Of a stretch of 64,000 bases of DNA, positions 8,755 to 17,832 are shown piece after piece. The DNA is taken from positions 186,001 through 250,000 of the forward strand of contig NZ_JABBYG020000005.1 of the NCBI RefSeq assembly GCF_012935325.2, written 5' to 3'. Made by a program: the position numbers and the translations under genes. Under the pieces are notes generated by a model. That model was not told where the DNA came from and searched no databases. It was given only the letters and a program-made list of their open reading frames with translations. Within the stretch, counting starts at the first letter, position 1. Every line of letters starts with the position of its first letter. This DNA is from Paenibacillus sp. PL91. Its GTDB lineage: Bacteria; Bacillota; Bacilli; Paenibacillales; Paenibacillaceae.

Positions 8755-9405
8755 ATAGTATATACAACTCCGAAGCCGGGCTGGGTGAATTATCCTTTCT
8801 TGGAAACATTGAAAAAGGCTTTCGATGTTCCTTACGAATGGGACACGGATGTAAACGCAGCCGCATTCGGAGAAGCGACATGGGGGCTGCCAAAGGCATG
8901 GATAGCTGCGTCTACTATACGATCCGTACAGGAATCGGTGTAGGCGTTTATACGGAAGGAAAGCTGGTTCACGGCCTTGTGCATCCGGAAGGAGGACATA
9001 TACTGACGAGGCGTCACCCGGAGGACGGTTTTGAAGGGCTATGTCCGTATCATGGAGATTGTCTGGAAGGTATGGCATCGGGGCCAGCGATTGAAAAAAG
9101 ATGCAACATGAAGGGAAGCGAAATCCCTGCAGACCATCCGGCATGGGCTGTACAGGCCTTCTATATCGGTCAGGCGGTTACAACGGCAATCCTGATGCTT
9201 TCGCCAAAAAAGGTCATTTTGGGCGGAGGCGTTATGCAACAGAAGCAACTGCTTCCGATGATACGAACCGAGGTACAGAGAAATTTAAACGGATACGTTA
9301 GTGCGGAAGACATTCTTACGAATATCGACGGGATTAGGGGATAATGCCGGACTGTGCGGGGCGTTGGCGCTTGGTTTGAAGGCGTTGAAAACATCTAACG
9401 AATAA
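8755..9405 (+). pseudogene. ROK-family fructokinase, truncated and frameshifted
   Basis: The sequence begins in mid-protein (YTTPKPGWVNYPFLETLKKAF, then WDTDVNAAAFGEATWG). One G is lost near 8885, and the second frame continues GIGVGVYTEGKLVHGLVHPEGGH with the zinc-ligand block CPYHGDCLEG. A further small deletion near 9340 shifts to a third frame (DNAGLCGALALGLKAL), which stops at 9405. About 75 N-terminal residues with the ATP-binding start are missing. It parallels the intact fructokinase at 21024, which also follows a GH32 gene, so the pair 8101-9405 is a decayed second copy of that module. Confidence 0.88.
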
Positions 9406-9471
9406 ACCGAAGGGCCTATTGTTTCTGTGAAAGTAAGAAAATCGCCTCATCCTGCCTTCTTGGCAAGGATA

Positions 9472-9629
9472 TTAGCGATCTTTTTGACCATATAAGAATT
9501 TATAACTTTCCGAGTCTACGGAAACCAATAAACCGAAACGTTCTTCAAAGGATAGTTCATTCATTCGTGGATCTTGAATCTGCCGTAAGTAAGCGTCGGC
9601 TAAGCCCTGCAAGCGCAGTTTGCGTAGGC
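9472..9629 (-). pseudogene. istB: IS21-family helper ATPase IstB, N-terminal fragment
   Basis: The minus strand reads LRKLRLQGLADAYLRQIQDP and MNELSFEERFGLLV, which closely resembles the N-terminal helical domain of IstB-like proteins (usual form KLRxMKLxGMAxAL...LSFEERLxLLVDxEW). The frame stops at 9472, and no Walker A ATPase domain follows. It is an IS21 scar between the broken fructokinase and the GH91 gene, and it may mark the rearrangement that joined them. Confidence 0.65.
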
Positions 9630-9724
9630 AGGAAAAGCACGAATTCGTAAGGCTTTACTTCCAGCTATATCAAGGAAAAAGTAGTTTATGAACAAACACA
9701 CTAAATTGATAGGAGAATTTATTT

Positions 9725-11068
9725 ATGGCTAGTAAAAATTATTACGACGTAACAGAGTGGCCTGTCGGTAATCCGTATGAGGATATTGGTGAGGTAATCA
9801 ATAGCATTATAGCAGATATTAAAAGTAGGCAAACGGACACTGATGTGAATAAAGGCGGAAAGCCGGGTGCGGTTATCTATATTCCACCGGGAGATTATCA
9901 TCTTGGCAGTCAAGTAGTTATAGACATCAGTTATCTTAAAATTATGGGTTCTGGGCACGGGTTTACATCTTCGAGTATTCGTTTTAATACTTCTGAGAAT
10001 GAATGGGCGGATTTGCATGAATTGTGGCCGGGAGGAAGTCGCATACTCGTAGATATTCCCCTAGAAGTAAATGACGAGGAATATAAAGGAGCTGCATTTT
10101 ATGTTGAACGAAGTGGAAATCCCCGAATAAGTTCGGTAGAGTTTTCTGACTTTTGTATTGATGGTTTGCATTTTATTGAAGGTGGTTCAGGAGAAACAAA
10201 TCCGGAAAACACATACACTAACGGGAAAACGGGTATTTATGTTGCAAGTGCTTGTGACTCATTTCGGATTACAGGCATGGGTTTTTTGTATTTAGAGCAT
10301 GGAATTACTATTTATCATGCAGATGCACTGACTATACATGATAATTTCATAGCTGAATGTGGTAACTGTATAGAACTACGAGGTTGGGGACAGGCTTCAA
10401 AAATAACCGATAACTTGATAGGAGCCGGTTTTAAAGGATATTCAATTTACGCTCAAAATTTTGGTGGACTTTTGATTACAGCGAATAATGTTTTTCCACG
10501 AGGTGCGAGCAGTATCTATTTTGATGGTGTGACACGTTCCAGTATCACAAATAATAGACTTCATTCATTTTATCCAGGAATGGTGGTATTCAGGGAAAAT
10601 TGTTCGGAAAACTTGGTTTCTTCAAATCACTTTTTACGTGACCATGAACCTTGGACTCCTTTTCTGGGAATAGACAATGGTTTAGATGATTTGTATGGTC
10701 TCCTCTATATCAGTGGCAATAATAATTCTGTAATTGCTAATCACTTTTCTGAAGGAATTAATACTCAGAACATCAAGCCGGTAGGTGCAACACCTGTAAT
10801 CATACGTATTGTTTCGGGTAATGGAAATTATATTTCTAATAATCATGTTGTTGCCACGGAGGTTCATGCCAAGATAAGTGATTCTTGTTTCTCTGCGCAA
10901 GTAGACGCTTTGTTGACTACCGAAGCATCGGAGCCGCTTACCGTAACAACAGTATTGGTAGAAAAAGAATCGCTTCAAAATACGATTCTTGATTCGGGAA
11001 GTGATGCACAGGTTGTTATGGACAAGACTGTAAATGCATTCAGAGCCACTCCAACGCCAGGAGCATAA
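9725..11068 (+). CDS. GH91 inulin fructotransferase or difructose anhydride III hydrolase
   Basis: Right-handed beta-helix protein of 447 residues. Its blocks (DYHLGSQVVIDISYLKIMGSG, HELWPGGSRIL, GKTGIYVAS, GLDDLYGLL) match GH91 enzymes. These either depolymerise inulin to difructose dianhydride (EC 4.2.2.17 or 4.2.2.18) or hydrolyse difructose anhydride III. D206 and E217, eleven residues apart in HDNFIAECGNCIELRGWG, fit the catalytic Asp/Glu pair that I recall for the family. There is no signal peptide: the protein starts MASKNYYDVTEWPVG after a good AGGAG site, and no in-frame extension is plausible. A cytoplasmic location would favour hydrolysis of imported difructose anhydride over attack on inulin outside. 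The fructan neighbours support either role. Sequence alone cannot separate the two activities. Confidence 0.85.
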   Translation: MASKNYYDVTEWPVGNPYEDIGEVINSIIADIKSRQTDTDVNKGGKPGAVIYIPPGDYHLGSQVVIDISYLKIMGSGHGFTSSSIRFNTSENEWADLHELWPGGSRILVDIPLEVNDEEYKGAAFYVERSGNPRISSVEFSDFCIDGLHFIEGGSGETNPENTYTNGKTGIYVASACDSFRITGMGFLYLEHGITIYHADALTIHDNFIAECGNCIELRGWGQASKITDNLIGAGFKGYSIYAQNFGGLLITANNVFPRGASSIYFDGVTRSSITNNRLHSFYPGMVVFRENCSENLVSSNHFLRDHEPWTPFLGIDNGLDDLYGLLYISGNNNSVIANHFSEGINTQNIKPVGATPVIIRIVSGNGNYISNNHVVATEVHAKISDSCFSAQVDALLTTEASEPLTVTTVLVEKESLQNTILDSGSDAQVVMDKTVNAFRATPTPGA

Positions 11069-11305
11069 ATAATATATTCACTATGTTTTTGTGGTAGTTT
11101 TTGTTCCAAAGTTTCAATTGCAAGTCGGACACTTGAATTATTTCGTTTGTCATTTAATTTTTGGGGTGCCTCCTAGCGATGGAAGTGCCTCTTTTTATGG
11201 GGTTTCCCATATTTGAATAAATGCCAATAAAGTAGACAGAAAAAAGGAAAAGTTTTTAGGAAGACTGCCAGAAAATGTCTTCTTTTAAGTTTGGAGAAAG
11301 TATGA

Positions 11306-13789
11306 CAAATCGGAAATGAAATTAATAATGGAATGATGCATCCGTTGGGGGCATATAGCAATACGTCCAACCTTGTTCAACTGATTCAAGCAGGATCGAG
11401 CGCAGCCAAGGCGGTTTTTCCTGGGATTAAGGTTATCATCCATAGATCAAGTGGAGCAGAAGCTGGCGTTGATCCGTATTACGCCGGTCTTGTAGCTGCC
11501 GGTCTCAAAGATAGCGATTATGATATCATTGGCTTATCTTATTATCCGGATTCAGTCTTTACTTCCTCAATTAATGAATTAAGCGAAAACATGAATAAAC
11601 TGGAAGCAAAATATGGGAAGGAAGTTATGATAGTTGAAGTCGGGGGGGGCGTTGCCAAGGATGCTGATAGCGTTTATAACATGCTTGTAGCTGTTCAAAA
11701 TAAATTACAAGCAGTACCGAACGATTTGGGAACTGGTGTATTTTATTGGGCACCTGAGGGGATTTATTTTGGGTACCCTAATTCAGCATGGGACCCGGAT
11801 GGTACGCCCTCATTAGCATTAGATGCATTTATTGACGGTGCTGTCGAGACAAACCGGCATCCTGTGCAATCTGTAACTCTCGATAAGCATACGAATAAGA
11901 TTGAAGTAGGTGCTGCTGGCAAGTTAACGGCTAACATCAATCCTACTAATGCAACCTATAAAGGTGTTACATTTACAAGCTCAAATCCTGATATTGTAAA
12001 GGTAGATCGTTATAATGGGATAATTTCAGGACTTGCCGTTGGGACAGCAACCATTTCGGTGGTTTCATATGATGGAGGCTATACTGACTCTTCTGAAGTT
12101 ACCGTAGTACCGAGTACAAGTTTGATTCAAAATCCTGGTTTTGAGGATGGAAAAAAATAGTGGACAATTACCGGGGATACAGACGCGGTTAGTACAGATA
12201 TTGACGTACACTCCGGCACATTAGCATTACACTACTATAGTGCGAATCCTGCGGAATTCAATGCTTCTCAAACTATCACGGGGTTGGAAAATGGAACATA
12301 TGCATTATCGGCTTGGGTCTCCGGTGGAGGCGGCGAAGAAGTTTCGGAGATTTTTGCCGGCAGTGCAACTCAGAGCTTTACCAATACAGGCTGGAGACAA
12401 TGGAGCAAGCCAACACTAGATAATATTGAAGTTACGGATGGAACGCTAACCGTAGGTGTCCGTTATAAACTTTCCGGTGGGCAATGGGGAAATATTGACG
12501 ATTTTGTTCTGGTTAAAACCAGTAACGCCCCAGGGACGCAAGTTCCCCCAACTAGCGGAGATAACAGCAATAATCCTTCTGGTGGCAGTATCGGGGAAAT
12601 TAGTACTCTTACCATTGGCAACACTACGTTTTATAGCGTTTTGATCAAGATAACAACGGATATGGAAACAGATGTAACCACTGCCAAACTTGAATCAAGT
12701 GTAATCACCGATCTGGTCCAAAAGGCCAAAGAATCTGAAGCTGCCGGACAAAAAGTAGTGATCGATATCCAGATTGATAATGCAGCAGATGAAAAGTCTG
12801 TTAATATAGTGATTCCGAAAGAAGCTCTCAAACCGTTAGTGGACACGACAAAAACTGATCTAAGAGTGGATGTAGGCATTGCTGCGATCACCTTTGATTC
12901 AAAAGCAGTAGCTGCCATTGGGAGTGTAGCAGCGGATATGATAAGCATCAAGAAGATTGCTAAATCCGACTTACCAGATAATGTTCAGAATAAAATAGGC
13001 GACAGACCGGTGTTTGATTTCTCTGTAAAAGCAGGTAATGCTGAAATAACAGAATTCAACGGAGGAATAGTAAAGATTAGCGTGCCGTATACTCCAATGA
13101 CGAGTGAAATGAAGAATGCTATTGTTGTATACTACATTGACAAATCAGGAAACCTCAAATCGGTTAGGGGAGGTTATGATGCGGCAAATGGAAAGGTTAA
13201 CTTTCAGACAACCCACTTCTCAAATTATGCCGTGGGATATAACGAAGTGAAATTCAATGATGTTACCTCGGAAAACTGGTATAGCGATGCCATTGGCTAT
13301 TTGGCGGCATGAGGGATTGCGAATGGCGTTGGCAGCAGTACATTTGCACCTGAGAAAAATGTGACGCGGGCTGACTTCCTGATGATGGTCATGAATGCTT
13401 ACGGGATCAAGACAGATGCTTCAATAACCGATAATTTCATGGATGCAGGGAATAAGTACTATACCGAGTACCTGGGCACTGCGCGGAAATTAGGGTTGGT
13501 TGCTGGTGTGGGCGGCAATAAATTTATGCCGGAAGCAAACATAAGCCGACAAGATATGTCTGTAATTCTTTACAACATTTTAAAGCAGCTGGATGAGCTG
13601 CCAAACGGCAAAAATGGTATGGGCTATGAAAAGTTTGTTGACACAGCTGCTGTAGGCGGCTATGCAAAAGATGCGATGAAAATTTTAGTGGAAGTGGGAG
13701 TGATCAAGGGAAATGGTAATGAGCTGGATCCCAAGGCCTCTGCTACCCGAGCACAAGCTGCACAGATCGTATACAATTGTATTAAATAA
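11306..13789 (+). pseudogene. Cell-surface GH53 endo-beta-1,4-galactanase, broken
   Basis: One reading frame runs from QIGNEINNGMMHP (GH53 acid/base Glu) through VMIVEV (nucleophile Glu) and FYWAPEG. It continues with a bacterial Ig-like group 2 domain (about 11870-12110), a galactan-binding CBM61-like module starting at NPGFEDG, a linker domain and three SLH repeats to 13789. It is interrupted by TAG at 12158-12160 and by TGA at 13310-13312, the latter inside the first SLH repeat where relatives have Arg. A TGA also lies directly upstream at 11303. The first half of the GH53 barrel and any signal peptide are missing. The intact enzyme would have cut galactan side chains while bound to the wall. 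The 237 bp upstream hold no recognisable gene. Confidence 0.85.
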
Positions 13790-13932
13790 CGATATGTAAA
13801 CTTCATCCAGCCCACCTGGTATGTTAATCGAATGGGATAAAGGTAACTTGGAGGAGTACTACTCGTAGCAGCAATAAATTGATTTCGAAAATCAAACTTA
13901 GATTAAACTAAACGGGTAACGATAGTTCAATA

Positions 13933-13982
13933 AAACAGCGGCAGCCTAGGACTTATTATCTCGTCCCTGGCTACCGCTGTTT
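13933..13982. terminator. Intrinsic terminator after the GH53 pseudogene
   Basis: AAACAGCGG pairs perfectly with CCGCTGTTT, with an inner AGCC/GGCT stem. Several T follow on the plus strand. Confidence 0.6.
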
Positions 13983-14266
13983 CTATTATTGTGGTCAGTC
14001 TACTACTTTAATTTATTTCTAAGATCAAATCATTCCAATACGGCTGACTTAATAATTCGAAAGAAAGTATTATATTGATCTCATCTCGGATTTATAGGAG
14101 GATTTCGCAGCGGAGTTGAAGGGACATGTTACGTATCTATGACTCATTAACCTGACTGACGATGTCGATCTGCAGGACAGCTCGCGAAATTGTGCACTTG
14201 CTGCGATTTTGGGAAGTGATCGAATTCCATAAGGAACAGCGGGATGAGCAGATTTTTGAAGTACAG
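13983..14266. other. Intergenic stretch with no recognised gene
   Basis: Between two terminators I see no frame with recognisable protein motifs. A run near 14168-14283 reads EIVHLLRFWEVIEFHKEQRD on the plus strand without a plausible start and may be the tail of a lost gene, but I cannot name it. Confidence 0.4.
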
Positions 14267-14310
14267 AACCTCCTCTCTAGATTAAAGATATTAATTGTGA
14301 GGAGGTTTTT
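14267..14310. terminator. Intrinsic terminator
   Basis: AACCTCCTC pairs perfectly with GAGGAGGTT across a 23-nt loop, followed by T on the plus strand. It lies downstream of the convergent LacI-type gene and could act on either strand. Confidence 0.5.
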
Positions 14311-14430
14311 GTGCTGTCGATCACAGATTTCATTTAAGTAAAGAAAAAGATCAAACAGATATAACTGATTCATCCAATAGTCAACGGTCATATTAGCTAA
14401 ACAAGTATATCAAAATCGGACGAAATTAGA

Positions 14431-15474
14431 TCAGTTGGATAACTTTTTACGTGTCGATTCTCTAAACATAGGTTCTGTTTTGACATGCGTAATTTGATAT
14501 GGCTTTGTAGGGGTTTTTATTCGGGATAGCAGCATGTCTGCGGCAATATTCCCCATTTCACTGTTTGAGATATGGACTGTTGTCAAGTGGGGCTCCACGA
14601 TTCTTGATTCAGGAGCATCATCGAAACCACAGACAGCAATATCATTCGGGATTTGTATGTTTTTATTTCTTAGAGCTTTCATTACGCTTACCGCGATAAA
14701 ATCATTTGCACAAACAAAAGCTGTAGGCAGTTCCTTCATCTTGTTAAGCTGTCTATCCATCCAGTTAGGTTCTGAAAAATAACGATCCTCCTCGATTACG
14801 CAAAGAGACATATTTGTCTCAAGCTTTGACATCGTCAACGCCCTATTGAATCCTACCCATCTTTCATTAAAGCTCTTACAGTGGTTGTAATCGCCGACGA
14901 AGCCTAATTTAGTATGGCCATCTTCTATGAGCTTCTTTGTTACCGCATATGTCCCGTATTCATTTTCCATAAGAAGGAGATCTGCTTTCAGGTCGCTGTA
15001 AAAAACGTCAGCAGCAGCATCTATAAAAATGGTAGGGATTCCTAAATTGCAGACCATCTCACTGTATTTCTTGTCAAACATCTCAATGCATATAATTCCG
15101 TCCACCTTGGACAGCTCAAAATTGTTCGGAAGGCTTAAGGTGTTAATGTCCGCTTCACGGACAATATGAATGGACAAGTTATAGCCTTCGGAGCTGATCT
15201 TAATTTCTAGACCGTTTAACAGCATGTATCCAAAGTGTGTGCTCATGGGCAAATTACATGTAAATAGAGTAATATTTCCTGGATTTTTTTGCAGAATACT
15301 TTCTGAGTCTACAAAAGCAAACTGCTTATACTTTAATTCAATCGCTTTTTTGATCACTTTATTTCGAGTTTCATCCGGAATGCTTTCAACGCCGTTTAAG
15401 GCTTTAGAGGCAGTATTTCTTGATATTCCTAACGAATCGGCAATGTCTTGTATGGTAATTTTATCTTTGGCCAT
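14431..15474 (-). CDS. LacI-family transcriptional regulator
   Basis: The 347-residue repressor has an N-terminal LacI helix-turn-helix (TIQDIADSLGISRNTASKALNG, residues 7-28) with hinge. The periplasmic-binding-protein-like sensor domain includes the conserved PTAFVCANDFIAV and DIAVCGFDDAPES blocks. It is divergent from the importer-GH32-fructokinase operon that starts at 15908, so it most likely represses that operon and is released by a fructose-containing sugar or its phosphate. Candidate operators are the repeated ATTTGTTAAAT sites at the promoter. The start follows a GGTGGAAC-type site and matches the usual N-terminus of the family. Confidence 0.92.
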   Translation of the reverse strand: MAKDKITIQDIADSLGISRNTASKALNGVESIPDETRNKVIKKAIELKYKQFAFVDSESILQKNPGNITLFTCNLPMSTHFGYMLLNGLEIKISSEGYNLSIHIVREADINTLSLPNNFELSKVDGIICIEMFDKKYSEMVCNLGIPTIFIDAAADVFYSDLKADLLLMENEYGTYAVTKKLIEDGHTKLGFVGDYNHCKSFNERWVGFNRALTMSKLETNMSLCVIEEDRYFSEPNWMDRQLNKMKELPTAFVCANDFIAVSVMKALRNKNIQIPNDIAVCGFDDAPESRIVEPHLTTVHISNSEMGNIAADMLLSRIKTPTKPYQITHVKTEPMFRESTRKKLSN

Positions 15475-15610
15475 TTCTACAGTTCCACCTTTACGGATAG
15501 ATAACGATAATTGCTATTGTGCAATTTAAATGTATATGAATACGAATAAAATATCAATTTAATTTTACAAATGAACAAATGAATTAGGGTATTTGCCTTT
15601 GGGAGATGTG

Positions 15611-15624
15611 TTTACAAATGTAAA
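15611..15624. promoter_or_regulatory. Palindromic site in the divergent intergenic region
   Basis: TTTACA-AA-TGTAAA is a perfect 6+6 dyad. Related half sites (TTACAAATGA at about 15565 and 15773, TTTACATTT at 15646) recur in this AT-rich 430-bp region, which holds no gene. It is a possible second regulator site or part of the LacI-type operator set, also near the promoter of the repressor gene itself. Confidence 0.4.
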
Positions 15625-15791
15625 GTTAAAAACGTGATTATTTGAAATTTACATTTAGGAGAGTATAAAGTCCTTTTTGCTCAAGAAAATGAATAGCTCA
15701 TCGTTTTTGACCAATCTATCATGAATAATAGATGATTCTACACATTTTTCTTACATATCAACAAAATAAATATTACAAATGACTAAATAAA

Positions 15792-15866
15792 ATTTGTTAA
15801 ATGTATTGACTAATAGTGTATCTATTTGTTAAATTGTATTTGCGGATTCGGATGTAAGCCCTTTCT
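15792..15866 (+). promoter_or_regulatory. Promoter with twin operators and a cre-like site for the fructan operon
   Basis: TTGACT (15806-15811), a 17-bp spacer and TTAAAT (15829-15834) form a sigma-A promoter. The 11-mer ATTTGTTAAAT occurs exactly twice, at 15792-15802 upstream of the -35 and at 15824-15834 over the -10. The copies are 32 bp apart, about three helical turns, as expected for cooperating repressors. TGTAAGCCCTTTCT at 15853-15866, past the start point, resembles a CcpA site. Confidence 0.55.
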
Positions 15867-15907
15867 AAGGTGCGAATGTTTACTATTCGTTTCTTTCAAT
15901 AAATAGA

Positions 15908-16888
15908 ATGGGGGTTAAAGGAGTGCAGAAGGTATTGTCAAACCCAAGCAGTAAAAAAGTCGGATTAATAAATCAAGTCAGTATTAAAGGTAAAGCGCAG
16001 TATATAAAGAACAATTATTTTCTTTATCTGCTGATTGCGCCTGCTGTCATTCTTACACTTATCTTTAAATACGTACCGATGTACGGTGTAGTCATCGCAT
16101 TTAAAGATTACAGCTACAGTAAAGGAATTTTAGGCAGTGAATGGGTAGGATTCGAATATTTCATGAAATTTTTGAACGCGCCAAACTTCGAGCCTATCTT
16201 TTGGAACACGCTTAAATTAAGTGCCTATGGGCTTATCCTTTCGTTTCCGATTCCGATCATATTAGCGCTGATGCTAAATCAATTACGAAAGGTTGGCATT
16301 AAGAAAAATATTCAGTTAGTTTTGTATGCCCCGAATTTTATATCTGTTGTCGTTATTGTAGGTATGTTGTTTGTCTTATTGTCTCCAACCGGTCCAGCAA
16401 ATAAAATCATTACCTTAACAACCGGTCATCCGATCGCGTTTATGTCTGATCCGGAGTATTTCCGCAGCATTTACATTTTATCGGGAATTTGGCAAGCGGC
16501 AGGCTGGTCTTCGATTATCTTTGTAGCAGCATTAGCAGGGGTTGATCCAGAGCTCCATAACGCTGCGAACATTGACGGGGCAAATCTGCTGCAGCGGATA
16601 TGGCATATTGATTTGCCTACATTAAAACCGGTTATGGCTATATTGTTTATTTTGTCTGCAGGCGGAATTATGGCAATTGGATTTGAGAAAGCTTTTCTGA
16701 TGCAAACCGCACTAAATTTGCCGACATCTGAAATCATAGCAACCTATGTGTATAAAGTGGGCTTAAAAGCAGGCGACTACTCTTACTCAGCAGCCATCGG
16801 TTTGTTTAATTCAGTTATTAATATTATTTTGCTTGTCTTCGTCAATTTCGTTGTGAAGAAATTAAATGAAGGCGACGGCCTCTACTAA
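15908..16888 (+). CDS. Polysaccharide/oligosaccharide ABC permease (LplB type)
   Basis: Membrane permease of 326 residues with six transmembrane helices of the LplB/YtrP-like group found in Paenibacillus glycan operons. The hallmark start YFLYLLIAPAVILTLIFKYVPMYG includes the first helix. The EAA loop is NAANIDGANLLQRIWHIDLP. The first 25 residues are poorly conserved and ATG 15908 lacks a clear ribosome site. AAAGGAG lies at about 15916, so an internal GTG or TTG start a few codons later is possible. It is the first gene of the operon repressed by the LacI protein and pairs with the permease at 16905. Confidence 0.9.
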   Translation: MGVKGVQKVLSNPSSKKVGLINQVSIKGKAQYIKNNYFLYLLIAPAVILTLIFKYVPMYGVVIAFKDYSYSKGILGSEWVGFEYFMKFLNAPNFEPIFWNTLKLSAYGLILSFPIPIILALMLNQLRKVGIKKNIQLVLYAPNFISVVVIVGMLFVLLSPTGPANKIITLTTGHPIAFMSDPEYFRSIYILSGIWQAAGWSSIIFVAALAGVDPELHNAANIDGANLLQRIWHIDLPTLKPVMAILFILSAGGIMAIGFEKAFLMQTALNLPTSEIIATYVYKVGLKAGDYSYSAAIGLFNSVINIILLVFVNFVVKKLNEGDGLY

Positions 16889-16904
16889 AGAAAGGAGTGG
16901 CTAT

Positions 16905-17786
16905 ATGAATATTAAACCTGCGCGTTTGGACCGTGTTGTTCTGACAATCATCTATATTTTGTTAACGCTTGCTGTATTGCTGGTATTAGGTCCATTGCTT
17001 TACGTTGTTGTGGCGTCTTTCATGGAACCTACAGCACTGTTGAATAAAGGCATTTCTTTTAATCTCGCGGATTACAGCGTTGAAGGATACAAGCTCATCC
17101 TGGGCAATGAGGCCATGCTGAGAGGATTTATAAATGCTATTTATTATTCGGCAGTATTTACAATCGTTACTGTGCTCATTTCAGTTTTTGCAGGATATCC
17201 CTTATCGATTGATGATTTTGTAGGAAAAAAAGGGTTTATGACCTTGTTTATCATCACCATGTTTTTTGGCGGAGGACTGATTCCTACCTTTTTGGTAGTA
17301 AAACAGCTTGGCATGCTGAATACAGTTTGGGCGATCATTCTCCCAACAGCTATCAACGTTTGGAACATTATTCTGGCAAGAACTTTCTTTAAAGGCATAC
17401 CGAAAGAGTTGAAAGAAGCTGCCAAAGTAGACGGCGCATCCGAGCAAGTCATTTTCTTGAGAATCGTAATGCCGCTTTCCAAACCCATTCTATTTGTTCT
17501 GGCCCTTTACGCTTTTGTAGGTCAATGGAATTCCTATTTCGATGCAATGATCTATCTGGAAGACCAGAAGCTGTACCCCTTGCAGCTCGTTTTAAGATCT
17601 ATCCTCATTCAGAATCAAGTGGATCCGGGGATGATAACCGATCGTTTGGCAATGGCTGAAATGAAAAGGTTGTCGGAGATCATTAAATACGCATCTATCG
17701 TTATTTCAAGCCTACCGTTACTCGTGATGTATCCGTTTTTCCAAAAGTATTTTGAAAAGGGTGTCATGGTCGGTTCATTAAAATAA
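16905..17786 (+). CDS. Oligosaccharide ABC permease (LplC type)
   Basis: Second permease, 293 residues and six transmembrane helices. The EAA loop reads EAAKVDGASEQVIFLRIVMP, and the end (QKYFEKGVMVGSLK) is typical of LplC/YtcP-like proteins. The start at ATG 16905 has AAAGGAG upstream; the frame is also open from 16866 inside the previous gene but without a ribosome site. It forms one channel with the product of 15908. As in the other two importers here, no ATPase gene accompanies it. Confidence 0.92.
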   Translation: MNIKPARLDRVVLTIIYILLTLAVLLVLGPLLYVVVASFMEPTALLNKGISFNLADYSVEGYKLILGNEAMLRGFINAIYYSAVFTIVTVLISVFAGYPLSIDDFVGKKGFMTLFIITMFFGGGLIPTFLVVKQLGMLNTVWAIILPTAINVWNIILARTFFKGIPKELKEAAKVDGASEQVIFLRIVMPLSKPILFVLALYAFVGQWNSYFDAMIYLEDQKLYPLQLVLRSILIQNQVDPGMITDRLAMAEMKRLSEIIKYASIVISSLPLLVMYPFFQKYFEKGVMVGSLK

Positions 17787-17832
17787 TGAATCAGCTGACA
17801 TATATAGAGCAAAAACAAGAGGAGGGTTTAGT

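Noticed and set aside
8585..9144. Overlapping minus-strand frames of 104 and 148 codons
   Set aside because: Antisense to the GH32 and ROK remnants, which carry the recognisable motifs.
12158..13312. Programmed readthrough or selenocysteine at the two in-frame stops of the GH53 gene
   Set aside because: No recoding hairpin is evident, the stops replace ordinary residues, and the 5' end of the gene is missing, so decay is simpler.
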